Counted from the first letter of the stretch, positions 43,716 through 55,675 are shown. The stretch: 64,000 bases of DNA from Diplonema papillatum (GCA_030068145.1 JAPJBO010000551.1:88305-152304), one strand, 5' to 3'. The notes: generated by a model not told the origin, from the letters alone. Numbers and translations are program-made.

Positions 43716-46139
43716 GTCGGAGTCCGAAAAGCTGCCCGAAAGCTTCCGGCCGGCCGACGCGGCGTGCAGCTGCGCCCGGCGGGCCTCTCTGCTGTACTCG
43801 TCGGCAATCTTCTTCGTCGCGTCGCTGTGCAGACGCATCAGCGTCCCACGCTCCTGCTGGAGGGCAGTCACCTTGCCGGCCATTTCGTCCGCGCCCCGCT
43901 TGAGCGTCTCCTCGCGGATGGTGAACGTGTCTTTCAGGCGCCGGACGACTTGGTCGGAGGACCGTTTGACCTCGTCCATTTGCTTGTCTTTGCCTTCGAG
44001 GGCCATTTTCATCGCCATCGCCGCCGTCGAAGCCCGCGCCGCAGCTTCGATGGCCCGTTCCTTTTCGAGGAGGTCGTGTTGCAAGTGCTGCTGCTTCATC
44101 TGCTCGATCAGCGAGCACTTCACGTGCACAACTGTTTCGAGCTCGCTTTTCAGGGACTCGAGCTGAGAGATCTGCATGTGCGGGAGTGTGGTACTGGCCT
44201 CTGGTAATTGAGAAGGGACCGAGCGGCTTGTTAGGTGTGGCAACTTGCACGGTGCGGCTCCGGTGTATTGTACTGGCAACTAATGGCTTGGCACTTGTAG
44301 GGTGCTTAGCAAATTGTATGGTTCTCGTCGCTGAACTTATACGGTGCCGATCGGTTGTAAAGTACTGGCAACTGAAAAGATAGTAGTAGCTTGTAGTGGT
44401 AACTTGTAAGGTGGCCGCTTTAAGGCGCCAGCAATTGGAAGAGTTGATTGCTGAATTGGTACTGATAGGTTGTAATACTCGGGAAGATAACGAAGATCGT
44501 AGCAATTTGTGTCGCGCTGGTCATGGAAAGTACATGCGCTTGAAAAGATGATTGCGACTTGTAAGTAGTGGCAACTTGTTGCTGGTCGCTTGCCAGGTAC
44601 TGGACTTGTAAAGGCTGACTTACGCAAGGCTGACTATTTTAGACTGTTTCGTATTTTAAGGATATTTTGCGTTACTTTCGATTCCAATTCCTTCTCTGTT
44701 CAGCGCTCGTGGCGTGGTACTGAACTGGTAAAGTACTGTTCGGTGGTAGAGTGCTGAAAGTTGAGAACGATGAATGTGGCTTGTGAGGAGAGTGAGAGGT
44801 TATCAGTGACGACTGGCTGCTTGTGCATTATGTGCGCACTGGCAACGTGTACGACGGTTGCTTGTAAACCGCTTGTCGAACGGTTGTAAGTAACAATTGC
44901 GGTTTTGTAGTGGCAACTGTGGTGCTGATTGACCGCTTGCAGGAGGGACGGGGGGGTGCAGAAGAAGAAGAAGCAGGAAATTGGACTGGAACGCAGAAAA
45001 GAAGAGGTGTGTGCGAAAGATCGCATCCTTTGTTATCCGAAAATACAGTATAAGGTCGTTGTTGTTTGCAAGTGCATTTGCAAGGGCATTTGCAAGTACA
45101 CGTGTTGTAAGGTTATTATAACTTGCAAATGTACGGTGCTGCAGCTCGTAGGAATCGGGAATGATAGCTGTGCAGTTGCTGTATTATGCAAGTGCTGGCA
45201 ACTGTAAAGTGCTATTGGTAATGTAAAGTAAGGCGTTGCGGTCTGACGAGATAGGGAATGACAGGTGGTGGGGTTGATGTAAAGGCAAGGGTTGGCAATT
45301 GAAAGATGCTATTAATAATGGTTGCGATTGCGACTTGTAAGTGCTGGTACAATTTCTTACAAGCTTGCACAGCGCATGCAAAATGCAAGTGCTGTCCGTT
45401 GTGATAGCGTAAGATTCTTGTACTTTGCAAGTGCGGACAGTTGTAAGATGGTGTTGCGGGTACTGTTGCGCTCGAAACTAGTACGGAAAGAAAACGGATA
45501 CCTTCAGTTCCAAGGCCTGCGAGGCTTTTTCCATACGCTCGCGCTCGAACTTAGCTTGACTAACGAAGCTCGCGTGATCACCTGTTGGTGGTAAATGATT
45601 TTTGGCTGCATGTTTCGTGGACCCGCTACGAGCTGCACAACAGAATCGGGGTGAAAGCAAAAGCGCGTTTCCGGAGTCGAATTGCATTGATACACCTGCT
45701 TAAAAAGGAGCAGAGTTCTCTCAAAAAAATGGGGCTTGCATTCGCACTATGGCCATACCCTCCTCGGCAGTACACCGTTCAAGGGTACCTTCTTCGCTAG
45801 CTCTTCAGCACTTAACCAAGCCCCGTGCGGCCTTTTCGCCCAAATTGGCTGTCCTGATTTTCGCAGGTGTTCTGTCTAAGAGAGCAATAATCGCATACTT
45901 TGCAAGGTTTCCATTTTGAGCTTGTGGAGCTGCTCTAGCTTCTTCATTCGGACAATCATCTCTTCGCGCAGAGCTTCGACGGCATCTTCGACGACTTTCG
46001 CCTCCCTTGCAGCGTACTCTGCGGTCAGCTTTTCGGCTTCTGCACGCTTCTCTTCCTCGAATAACGCGAACTTCGCTTCCCAATTGTTGTTCAGCTCTTT
46101 GATGGCGAGTTCGTAAATGAGCTGCGTGGTTGAGGTCAT
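43716..46139 (-). CDS. Coiled-coil protein, three exons
   Basis: Exon 45899-46139 starts MTSTTQLIYELAIKELNNNW (in-frame TAA upstream supports this ATG) and ends CAAA|GTATGC. Exon 45502-45581 follows a CAACAG acceptor, reads DHASFVSQAKFERERMEKAS and ends AAG|GTATCC. Exon 3 starts at 44171 after ACATGCAG with ISQLESLKSELETVVHVKCS and runs through KRSSDQVVRRLKDTF and RLHSDATKKIADEYSREARR. Phases agree at both junctions. Exon 3 plausibly ends at GAC|GTGTCT (43716), but this 3' end is uncertain and more exons may follow. The protein is almost wholly predicted coiled coil, rich in E, K, A and R; a cytoskeletal or scaffold role is a guess. Confidence 0.6.
44172..45501. other. Long intron with motif repeats
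   Basis: Intron between coiled-coil exons 2 and 3. The words cttgtaa, ttgcaagtgc and gctggcaact recur throughout on the plus strand (for example 45065-45150 and 45185-45200), a degenerate satellite-like composition without ORFs. Confidence 0.5.
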
Positions 46140-46811
46140 CGTTTGCGGATGCTTCTTCCTTTACTTGCAATGTCTTTTCACGCTTTTTTTTCGTAGTAAA
46201 AATGCGCTGTAAACGCGAAAGAGAACGCTGGCAGCGTGTTTGGAGAAAATTAGCCTAACGAGCATATTCACTCACTATCATCCACTAGCAGGCTAATCCT
46301 CCCCCGGCACGTACAAACAAAGTGCGCCATACGGCGCACGTACCGAGCCCCTTCCCCTTCCCCCCAGAACGTCTTCGGTGTTGGTGCGAACCCGCTGCGA
46401 AGCTCATCTTAGATTAGCCATCGGTCGTACCGTGTCGTGCTTCAGGCGCCTGCACTCATTCGAATCATCGTCGCCGGCGCTATCTCGGGTTTGCTTGCTT
46501 TGACGCGGGGTTTCGGACATTGAGTGGTACCGCAGAGTGCCTGCCGCCCACGGCTGGCCCGACCCAGCTGAAAGGGAGTTGAAGTATGGCTAAAGATAAA
46601 GTGGTGTCACCTGAGGGGGTAATCTCAGGGCCGCCCACGTGATAAGCCGCTATGCATTGAGTTCTTTTGTAAGTACATGAACCACACGGATTAACATGCA
46701 CCGTTAAGCAGCGGCTGCCGGCTTATCCGTGACACCTTTTATATGTACATTATTGAAAGAGTAGCGTTGGCACTCTTACAGGTTCGTTCCCTCGTAAGGA
46801 AAAGTGCACAC

Positions 46812-47249
46812 CTGTTTGCTGCCGGCATCGTATGACCGACCGTCAAGGACCCGGACGGCAGCTTCGCTGACGGTGGCGAGCACGTCGAGGAGCTTCGGGC
46901 TGTGCATCAGGCAGTTGTGGAGGCGGTACCCGCGGGGCTCTTCGACGGCGGCTCCGACTTCCAACCTCTTCCTAATCAGCTTCGAATGCAGGGCGGGCAG
47001 CTTGCTGTATGCCTCTTCCTGCAGGAGCGCCGAGACCTCGGTAAGACACGAGGTGTCGATTTCGACCGAGTCGATGGACCACTCCGTCTGCGTCTGCACC
47101 GCGGCGGTGGAAATATTCCGCTTCATGTACGCCAGCTGCGACTGCATGAACATGTAGATGTTGTCATAGTCGGTTTTTTCGCGTTGCTGGCGTCTCGCCT
47201 CGGCATCGCCCGGCGCCATTTTTGCGGGCGGGGGATCCCCCGGCGCCAT
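46812..47249 (-). CDS. First exon of an unrecognised protein, duplicated start
   Basis: An open exon ending GCAGCAAACAG|GTGTGC at 46812, matching the splice-site style of the neighbours. The N-terminus is MAPGDPPPAK then MAPGDAEARRQQREKTDYDN. A 30-bp tandem duplication provides two in-frame ATGs, at 47249 and 47219. An acceptor-like ccaaaggccag directly upstream means it could instead be an internal exon. The body reads YMFMQSQLAYMKRNISTAAV, EWSIDSVEIDTSCLTEVSAL and GYRLHNCLMHSPKLLDVLAT. Not recognised; following exon not located (the ATG-starting exon at 46139 may be a different gene). Confidence 0.5.
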
Positions 47250-48451
47250 TTTTGCGGGCGGGGGATCCTGGCCTTTGGAGTGGAATAGGTCACAAAATAA
47301 TAGTTCGGCGGGTCGTTCGCCCCCTGCGCCCAGCTTTGACGAGCGACTTGCGCGGCAACACCTCGGCGGACCTTCACCAGGGTTCCTCCGACTTTGTCCT
47401 ATCCAGGATTAGTTCACCATCTTTTCGGCACCAGCAAGTGGGTTGACTTCAAATCCGTTTCCTGCAAAACAGGATCGGGCGCTGTGCTGCCTCAAAGATG
47501 GGAACACGTCCTTTTCAGTGCGGTTTGTGGGTTTCACAACCTGGGCCTCGCGCACTTACTGAACTCCTTGGTCCGCGTTTCAAGACGGGTAGTAGAAGAC
47601 CGCTGTGTCTGACATGATCCTGTGAGTGGTTTACGACGCCAGACCAGTGGTGGCATGGCTTGAAGCGCGCAACTGTGTACCGACGGACTGGTCAGGTCAC
47701 TGTCGCTGCTGACAACTCCCGTAGTCGCGGTCATTGTGATGTTGTGGTCAAAAGGGTCGACACTCGCCAAGAGGCTTGTACAGCTGATCAGCCGCGTTTC
47801 ACATGCGTGCAGGCGCTCGAGGCAAACGGGAAGAGGTCGAACGAGATTTGTGGTTTTGGTTTCGCCGACAACACGGCACTATCAACAGCAGCGTTCGAGA
47901 CACAAGAGTTCTAACAAGGATTCCTGACCGGGCACAATGGAACCCAAAATGTTACACTACAAAAGAAAAGACAGGCGCTTCGTTTGGTTTGTGCGTGCCG
48001 GTTAGTCGGATTGTTTGCACATCAAGACAAGGCCCTCTGGTTGTTTTGACTCAGGTACGAACGATTAAAGTCTCATCAAAAGTAACGAGAAGGCCAGGTG
48101 TGCGGCTTTTGCAGCAAATAGCGCCTTGTGTCCTGCGACAGTTTCTGAATGTTGCAGGTCCCATGTACACTGCCGAGACCCAGCGGGCGTGGTGGGTTCA
48201 CTAAGTGCCAAGCGGGAATGCCAGGTGTTCAACTTTTGAAGTAAGTACGTTTGGAGCTCTGGTTGGCCGGCCAACGACTGACAAGGCCGGCGTCACTTTC
48301 TTGCCAGGCGGAAATACACATGACCACATGGCATTTACCTGCCATACGATGCCAGTGTCGCGTGACAGGCATCGCACTTCCGGACGACTGATCTTTAGGG
48401 AGGGTGTTTGCTGGAACTTCGGGGGTTTGGTGGCTCCGGGTGACGTCGGAC
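47250..48451. other. No gene recognised
   Basis: Intergenic DNA between two coiled-coil-rich genes. Open frames such as plus 47803-48204 have no domain. Confidence 0.35.
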
Positions 48452-50966
48452 TCACAGATCAATGCGGTCGTGGGTTTCCTGCGTCGTCTTCGTAGGCTCC
48501 TTAAGCAAGGGATGTACCCACTGGGGCTGGTTGAGCATGTTCTTCGATCGGACCTCTGAGTTGTAGCGGAGGTGCAGCTTCAGCATGTCTTGCAGTTCCT
48601 GGTTGACGGTCTTCTTTTCTCGAAGCTTCGCACGCAGCATTTCGACCTCCTTCAGCATCGCTTCTGCGGACTGATTGCGCGCCTTTGCCAGCCTGCTTTC
48701 GGCTGCCATCTCGATCTCGTGCCGTTCTCGCTCCGACCGCAGCTTTATTTCGGTGATCATCTGCTCTTGCGCGTCGGTCTTCCTATATTTGGTGTCGCGG
48801 TTAGCCTTCTCAGAGTTAAAGATCGCAGATCGCTTGAGATTCCGAGATGTAAAAATTTTTAGAGTGCAAGTTCGCTTAGGGATCCGGGGTTTTATAGTCT
48901 TCGGGTGACCGTAGTCATAAAGGTTCCTTTAAGGTATAGTATGTTTGTGTGTATATCTTTGCTGCCTGTTGCCGACTATTCGACTTACTTTAGCGCGCGC
49001 TCTTTTTTCCTATGTGCTTTGCCAAGTCCATGGCTCTTGTGACGGACACTTTTTGAAAGATTGCTGCGGCGTTACGGGATACGAGGGACTAGGTTTGATT
49101 CGCGAGGAAGACGCGCAATTTTTTTGAACAGCAACACTGCTTACAGCTGAGAAAACAGCCTCGATACGCACTTCCGTAGTATGCCGAAGCATAAATACCG
49201 AAACCTACTCATTCTTGGTAGAAGCTGTGTTCGCATCGTCGCTTTTGGGTAATCGAACGCTCAGGCATGCAAACGTTTGTAAGACTGTTTCGTACTAACC
49301 AACAAAAACACGCTGTCTGCTGCGTCTTTTCACAATACAATACTTGCGGGGCAGCCGGCGAGACCGTGCTACGCATTGAGAAAGGCAGAACAGACCTTCG
49401 CAGGTTGTTGATCTCCATCTCGTACTCGACCTTCGATCTCGGCTGAGGCAGGCCGGAGACTTCCAACGTCCCTCGCAAGTTGTGCACCTCCTGCTCCAGC
49501 GCTAACGTACGAGCACGCTCGGCGCTGAGTTCTTTTTCGTACTGCCCAAGCGTTTCTGCCATCTGCAAGAAGCCTTCTTTGCCCTCGCCTGTCGCCAGCC
49601 GGGCTCGCAATGTATCCGCTTCGTGGGACTGTGTTGTGTGCTGCGCTTTTCTATCACTGTTTCGAAAGGAAGGAATCAAGATTCCGCCAGGTAAACCCCC
49701 GTCTTTATCAGCAGGAAAAGAGAGCTACCGGATATTGCCCCCATGCTGTGCCTGCGCAACCAGAAGGCAGTTGGTTGCCTTATCTTGTGAGATGACAACA
49801 GTATTGCAATGCTGTATTTCCCGAACGACACAGACGCTCTGATCGACAGAACTGCTGGCCACCCTGCCTGTGAGCGACTAGCAGGACTGGGACGCTATAA
49901 GCATAGGCCTGAGATTGCAAGGATTCAAGATTCAAGGATCACTGGAAGAGTTTGCGAAGAAGACAAGGGGACACACCTTTTCCGCCAGCTTCTCCGTCAG
50001 CAGGTTCGTCAGATTCTTCTGAGCGATGAAGTCGACCATGATGCGGTGCGCCTGCTCCCGAGCCTCGAGCTCTTCCGGGCTCTCGTTCGCCGTCGAAGTC
50101 GAGTAGAAGTTGAACGCGTGGGCGGGAGCCGGGATCGCAGCCCCGAACGCGAAGGCGCTCGGATCGCGCGCCGACGGGTGACCAAGCGGCGCCGCGGCCG
50201 TCGTGGCCGCCGAGTGCAGCGGCGCGTGGGGGTGCACGCCGGAGGCACCGCGCGGCAGCGCGAACCGGGTCGCGCTCGAGTTGCTTTTGCTGTGCGACTG
50301 CTCCCACTCCAAGGCGGCGGCGGCGTGCGGGTTGTCCGACGAGATCCCCGCGTCCGGCCGGTGCCGGCGGGCGTCCTCCGGGCGGGCTCCCCCGCCCTTC
50401 TGGCCGGCCAGCTGGTGCTGCAGCTGCGACAGCAGCAGCATTTGCTGCTGCTGCGACGCGTCGAAAGCCTTCCCGTCGGGGTGGTGCGCGGGCGGCGGCA
50501 GCGGGCTCGCGATGCCCCGCATCGGCATCGCAGGCCTCGTGTGCGGGGTCGAGCTGCTGCCGTGGTCGTGCCCGCTGGGCCAGTGCGCGGATGCCATGTT
50601 GCCTTCCTTCAGCGCTGCGAGAATGCCCGGGGCGTCCGGAACGGAGTCGTCGGCCGCCGGCGCCGAATAACTGCCGTCGCCGTTGCGGAGCTCTTCGAGC
50701 AGGACCTTGGCGCTGACGTCGGACAGGCCCGCTATGTTGTAGCTTTTGGTTTGGACGATGTGTTTCGCCAGTCGGCGGGCGTCTTCCATCGAGCGCACGT
50801 CGGACAGCTTCATGTCTTCGATGGGTTGATGGAGGTGCGCCATCTGCTGGTGGACATCTTGCATGGCTCGCTGGTTGGAAAGCAGGTCCAGCTCATGTGC
50901 TTTCTTCGTGATCAGGTCGGATAGCGTCGGGTGAATGGCATCACTAGGCGTCCCTCCGCCGCTCAT
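48452..50966 (-). CDS. Coiled-coil protein with Q/H/P-rich middle, three exons
   Basis: Exons 49977-50966 (330 codons), 49396-49628 (77 codons plus 2 nt) and 48452-48782 join in frame to 517 residues. Splice sites are AAAAG|GTGTGT with acceptor ACACAG, and CGAAG|GTCTGT with acceptor ATATAG. The start is MSGGGTPSDAIHPTLSDLIT. Residues 10-90 are helical (AHELDLLSNQRAMQDVHQQM), 95-270 are disordered and rich in Pro, His, Ser and Gln (SQQQQMLLLSQLQHQLAG), and 280-500 form coiled coil (ELSAERARTLALEQEVHNLR, then REKKTVNQELQDMLKLHLRY). A GTGAGT overlaps the stop, so an extra 3' exon is possible, but the TGA gives a clean end. Family not recognised. Confidence 0.65.
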
Positions 50967-51872
50967 TGCGGTATGGGCCCTGCAGAACTGGAAACTGCGG
51001 CCTCGTGTTACCTGATTCCGCGCTCTCGCCCTCTCCCCCCGCCCTCGCTGTTGGTGCACTTGATATTCACGAGGTCTTGGCAACGAGGACCCTGCCTCCA
51101 GAGGCAGGGACTTTCCGGTCGAAATGGGATCCTTCTGCTTCGCAGCACAAGTGTACGAGGGAAAGCCTGCAACGCGGGAGCCAAGCTTGACGTAATCGGC
51201 GGTGCTGCAGAGCCACGATCGTGCGGGTCGAGTGGTTCCAAGTTTCCAAACCAAAACGGCAATGCACGTTGGTGCTTTTGTTTTTCGTGCCCATTTCAGC
51301 GTTTGCGCTGAACACGGCCAGTGACGGGAGCGGACGGGGTTGTGGCATTGCGCTGACTTTGACGCAAAAACACAGAGATGGGGTCACCTTTCTCTGGTTG
51401 TAGGTGTTGACGCCTTCACATCCTCCTGGTCAAATCTGGCAGCGTAACAGCGACAATTCGGTAGTTGCAGTCAGCCCCTTGGATGGAATGGACGTGGGGA
51501 ACAAACGGGAGGGAGGGTATGGGGTCCGGTCCTTGAGCCGCTCAGGAGCGGGCCAAGCCGCGCCTACTCCCCCTGCAACACTGGTGTTTCCCAGCGAATG
51601 CGCGCGATGGGCCGCGAAATAAGTTGGAACCTTGGAAACTTGGAAGCTTTGCTGGAACGATGTTCCGTGCAAGTTGTGCTGCAATCCTGGAACGGGGCAA
51701 AAGTGCTTGCCTTTTTTTTTTTTTTTTTTACAAAAACAAAAATTCGCTTTCTGCACACGCAGCGTGGGTGGCCAGATTCTGTACAGCAGGGAAGCTGAAC
51801 AAGGCTAGTAGAGACGAAAGGCAGCCTGGGCTCGGAAGTAGATGGTCGTATTTTAGACAACTCGCAGACACT
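50967..51872. other. No gene recognised
   Basis: Upstream flank of the 517-residue gene. Contains an A/T-run near 51712-51740. Frames here are short and without domains. Confidence 0.35.
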
Positions 51873-52208
51873 TTGAACAAAACACCATCGGTCTCAATTA
51901 AATTGTGAACGCGAACAACATAATCCGACTGAACAAAACACCATCGGTCTCAATTAAATTGTGAACGCGAACAACATAATCCGATTGAACAAAACACCAT
52001 CGGTCTCAATTAAATTGTGAACGCGAACAACATAATCCGATTGAACAAAACACCATCGGTCTCAATTAAATTGTGAACGCGAACAACATAATCCGATTGA
52101 ACAAAACACCATCGGTCTCAATTAAATTGTGAACGCGAACAACATAATCCGACTGAACAAAACACCATCGGTCTCAATTAAATTGTGAACGCGAACAACA
52201 TAATCCGA
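51873..52208. repeat. 56-bp satellite, six perfect or near-perfect copies
   Basis: Units start at 51873, 51929, 51985, 52041, 52097 and 52153. Each contains gaacaaaacaccatcggtct then caattaaattgtgaacgcga then acaacataatccga. They differ only at the unit boundary (actgaac versus attgaac), so the array is young. Confidence 0.95.
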
Positions 52209-52373
52209 CAAGTACTGGTGGATTGCCAGGTCCGCCGACGACGATGTAGAAAAAACATTGGGAGGACAAGCTTTGCCTCTCCGGAACAGTGAAGGGTCAG
52301 TTGTGTGGGGCACCGACGGGGCGGGCTGACGGATGCCGGTTCGCCTTGCTCTTGGTAGATGTGGCAGGCTGTG

Positions 52374-52610
52374 CCCCGGTATTTCTTTTGTATAAGCACC
52401 TGCTTTGTAGGAAATGCTTGAGGAGACTGCCAGTTGCGATAGACCAAAGGAGGTAAATGTGCTGTAGCCCACACGAAACACAGGTGGATCTGGGTTTAGT
52501 GGCGGGCGTAAGCGTTCAACAAAAAAGACCCACTTTGTAGTTGTATTGTTTTCTCCCCCTCTAGCCTCCTTCGAAATGAGCACAAGGCAGTCCCTCGAGT
52601 ATTTTGTTTC
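52374..52610 (-). repeat. Dispersed repeat family R1, full copy
   Basis: Reverse orientation, closely matching the copy at 24033-24258 over its full length, including ctacaaagcaggtgcttata and tgtttcgtgtgggctacagc. Confidence 0.75.
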
Positions 52611-53255
52611 CACAACAGGGGCACAAGACATGAATGTCTCTGTGTCTCTGTTTAGACGATTTGGATCCTTCCCGAGCGCAGTGCGCCGGTGTCGCATCCG
52701 TGGTGGCGATCGGACACGCAAAGCGAGCAAACGACGAGAAGCATTTGGGCACAGCACACAAGACACAAATGTCTCAGTGCAAGAGGTGGTCACAGAGTGC
52801 AAATGAAGCCCCAGCGTGAAGAATCTTCGTTTGGGCCCTCCTTGCGTTCGAAAGGTGATACAGATGTAGTGAGCGAGCTCGCAAAGACGGAGAGAGCATT
52901 TCCGCGCAGCAAGTTTTGGAATGCCTCAGCTAGAGCTGCTTCATGAGGAGAGTAAAGGCGGGTGGCGCAATTGCCGTACGCGCAGAGACATGTTTAGCCT
53001 TGAGTGATCTCCTTCGCTCGGTGTTGAATGCAGCGATGAAGAAACGACGTAGAGCTTCGCTCAGGTCTTCCGTCGTAGTCGTTTCGTCTGTATTGTACCG
53101 ACGAAACCTCGCAAATCGACTGGGCGGCGAACACTGTGGGCACTGAGGGATTTCTTTGAGTGATACGAAGTAACCAGAAAGCTTTGTTAGCGGAACCCGT
53201 ATTTGATTGAAGGCGGCCAGTGGATGGCGGTGAGTGGAAGTCTGCTTGTGCAGCA
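52611..53255. other. No gene recognised
   Basis: A minus-strand frame at 52930-53256 is open but has no recognisable features. Confidence 0.3.
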
Positions 53256-53597
53256 TCAGGCTCGCACGAGCATCGTCTCGCGGGGAGATTGGCCGTCAGG
53301 CGTCTTCAGGAGCAGAACCTCGTTCGGCGAACGCTGATTGAAGAAGTACTCGGTAAGCGCCTTGTCGTAGGCACGCACTGACCGCACGTCGTCGGCAATG
53401 ACCTCATCGATGCTCTCACTCGTTCCGTTGGAGCTCAAGAGCTTGCACATTTGAGGCGTGCTCTCTTCGCCTGTACTCCACGTCACTCCGCGTACAAGCA
53501 ACCCCCCGGGAAGTGTCCACGGCGTCTTCGCGTCCCTCGGTGGTCGGGTCAGTGTGTACACATCGCTTGCACTCTGCCAGTCGCCGTAGATGCTCAT
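53256..53597 (-). CDS. Small unrecognised ORF, 113 codons
   Basis: Reads MSIYGDWQSASDVYTLTRPP then ESIDEVIADDVRSVRAYDKA then LTEYFFNQRSPNEVLLLKTP and ends VRA. The mixed composition and acidic helix look coding, and the ATG context (cgaacccATGa) is acceptable. It may be a complete small gene or a terminal exon with an upstream part not seen. No family recognised. Confidence 0.4.
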   Translation of the reverse strand: MSIYGDWQSASDVYTLTRPPRDAKTPWTLPGGLLVRGVTWSTGEESTPQMCKLLSSNGTSESIDEVIADDVRSVRAYDKALTEYFFNQRSPNEVLLLKTPDGQSPRETMLVRA

Positions 53598-53764
53598 GGG
53601 TTCGAGCTGCTTTCTTTTCTTTTTTGGACTGGATGCCTGTTTCAGGGTTTCCTAGGAGACATGGAATTTCAAGTCGCAAGTCGCACTGGCCTTATCGTAG
53701 TTGGTTGGAGGCACGGCTAGATACAAGGGTAACGGTACAGACAAGTAGGTCCGTGGGCTGCTGA

Positions 53765-53945
53765 CGATCAAGAATAGTTTGGATTAGAATGCAAAGAATC
53801 TGTGGCGATAATCTGCATCGCCGACATCGCGGTTATCTCTTCGCGCGTGACGTATCATGCTTTCGCTCTTCCCAGGCGCGCGTTTGGTGCCTCGCTTCCC
53901 CTTCGATTGCTCGTCCAGGTTCATCGGTTGCGCATCGATAGTTGC
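53765..53945 (-). repeat. Dispersed repeat, probable TE tail (copy 2)
   Basis: Minus-strand copy of 4200-4385, with the same MNLDEQSK and KRGTKRAP coding block and the same non-coding tail. Upstream on the minus strand the frame stays open into an acidic/basic stretch (KSEDEEATINLGNTTEDDTV then IAKRRRKEATIDAQP), which may be more of the element's ORF. Confidence 0.55.
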
Positions 53946-54315
53946 TTCCTTACGGCGGCGCTTGGCGATGACCGTGTCGTCTTCTGTGGTGTTGCCGAGG
54001 TTGATCGTCGCTTCTTCGTCTTCGCTCTTGAGATTGGGGTTCGCACTTCGTCCTCAGCTGCTCCAGCACCACGTTGGCGCGCTTCGTTTGCTTCGGTGGA
54101 GGCCAAGAATAGAAGCAGCCTCGTCTTGTTTGTCTTATCGCCTGAGCTCAGTCTTTGCACCGGCAGCGCACTGGATAGGTTGGTTTCGCAAGAATGTAGT
54201 GCGGAATCTCTGCTCGCCTGCCAGATCCGTCCTGGAGCGGCATTTCCCTTTCGTTCGCCAAGAAGAAAACGAAGGAAAGGAAGGGAATGCAGGAGCATCG
54301 GAGAGAGTTTGTGTG

Positions 54316-54648
54316 TGACCAACGACGAAGGGGCACAAACGTCCCGCGCGATTCGATCGCGAGCAGATTCGAAAGCCTAGAAACGGGGAGTTCTGCTGGC
54401 TGAAGGCAAGAGGAGGGTACAGAAGGTACTGGCAAACGAGCGTTAAAGACGATGACCCGTTTGAGGAAGAAGGAGAAGAACAGGTTTCGCTTTGTGAAGA
54501 GCGAATGAGCGGGAGGAAGAAGGCCGGCCCCGTTGATCGTCGCGTGTCAAAACTGACCAATGGATCAACCCAAACGCGGGCCTGGCTGTTGCATAGCGAC
54601 AATGAGTTCGGAAGTCGCTCGGCCACACGGGCAATACCACCATAAGGG
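54316..54648 (+). CDS. Possible exon, unrecognised acidic/basic protein
   Basis: An open frame of about 110 codons ending at a TAA near 54648, without an early ATG. It reads KGHKRPARFDREQIRKPRNG, then VKDDDPFEEEGEEQVSLCEE, RMSGRKKAGPVDRRVSKLTN and LLHSDNEFGSRSATRAIPP. The composition looks like a real C-terminal exon. A gcgagcag acceptor near 54366 would trim the start. Family unknown. Confidence 0.3.
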
Positions 54649-55027
54649 TGCTTGTATTCCCGTGATTTGCTTTGCGTTGTTTGGCTAGCTTTAATTCGCT
54701 TTTGTGTGTGTGGCAAGCTAGATCCATTCCCTTGATTTATTTTGAGCTCCGAACCGCAGTACATGCTACAATGAAAAGAGACGCTTGCTTGTTCTGCTTG
54801 CGATGGGTACACGGTGCTGCATCTCGAGACATCGAGGATCTTAAGAGACGTCGATGCAAGGGCTGCATGCTGGTGAACGGAGTTTTATGTTATGGGTGCT
54901 CAAAGGACTTGCGCTCTCAGTGGTGCACTTTCGTTCGATGCGTTCACTTGGTTGCCGCTGGGGATAGAGGTGTGTCGAGCTACCTTCTGTAGCCGGGCAA
55001 CGGGTTGTTTGGGGGCGGGTCGACTTG

Positions 55028-55360
55028 CTCCGGGGGTACGGATACAAACGAGTGGCGGCACATTGAGAGGGAATAGCTGAGTCGCAGCTCTAGACAAAGC
55101 CGATAGAAACGAGAAGGTGGTTTTATCTTCACTTTCTCTTTCTCGCGAAAGCGGGGGGAGTTCTGCTCTAGGTTATGCCAGGTAATCCGACTCCCACTCC
55201 GGGGGTACGGATACAAACGAGTGGCGGCACATTGAGAGGGAATAGCTGAGTCGCAGCTCTTGCCAAAACCGATAGAAACGTTTTATTCTTCACTTTCTCT
55301 TTCTCGCGAAAGCGGGGGGAGTTCTGCTCTAGGTTATGTCAGGTAATCCGACTCCCACAA
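55028..55360. repeat. 169-bp tandem duplication
   Basis: Two copies, starting at 55028 and 55197 with ctccgggggtacggatacaa and ending near gtaatccgactcccac, differing by a few substitutions and small deletions. No coding potential. Confidence 0.9.
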
Positions 55361-55401
55361 CCCCGCGGTTTCCAACTATTCCCTGCGAACTTTCAAGAAG
55401 A

Positions 55402-55675
55402 AATACTCTGGGGGACTGCCTTGTGCTTATGTTGACGGAGGCTAGAGGGGAGAAACCAATACAACTACCAAAAGGAGTCTTTTTGTAGACCGCGTACGTC
55501 CGCCACTAAACCCAGATTGTTCCCTGCGTTTCGTGTGGGCTTCAGCACATTCACCTGGACAGTGGGGCGTCATCGGCATGCCGATGAGTACCACTACTTA
55601 CCCCCTTTGAGATTTCGCAACCGGCAGCCTCCTCAAATATTTCCTCAAGCAGGTGCTTCTACAAAAAAAAAGGCG
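55402..55675 (+). repeat. Dispersed repeat family R1, copy with internal insertion
   Basis: Matches R1 from tactctgggggactgccttg to caagcaggtgcttctacaaa. About 45 extra bases near 55560-55605 contain the palindrome catcggcatgccgatg. The copy ends some 30 bp from the stop codon of the TPR gene, so it may supply that gene's 3' UTR. Confidence 0.65.

Noticed and set aside
42371-43807. 478-codon minus-strand ORF rich in Arg, Ser, Pro and Ala
   Set aside because: Frame-shifted reading through the duplicated coiled-coil exon and local repeats; the true exon is in another frame.
49809-50924. 371-codon plus-strand ORF
   Set aside because: Arg/Val-rich shadow of the 517-residue minus-strand gene, which joins in phase across three exons.
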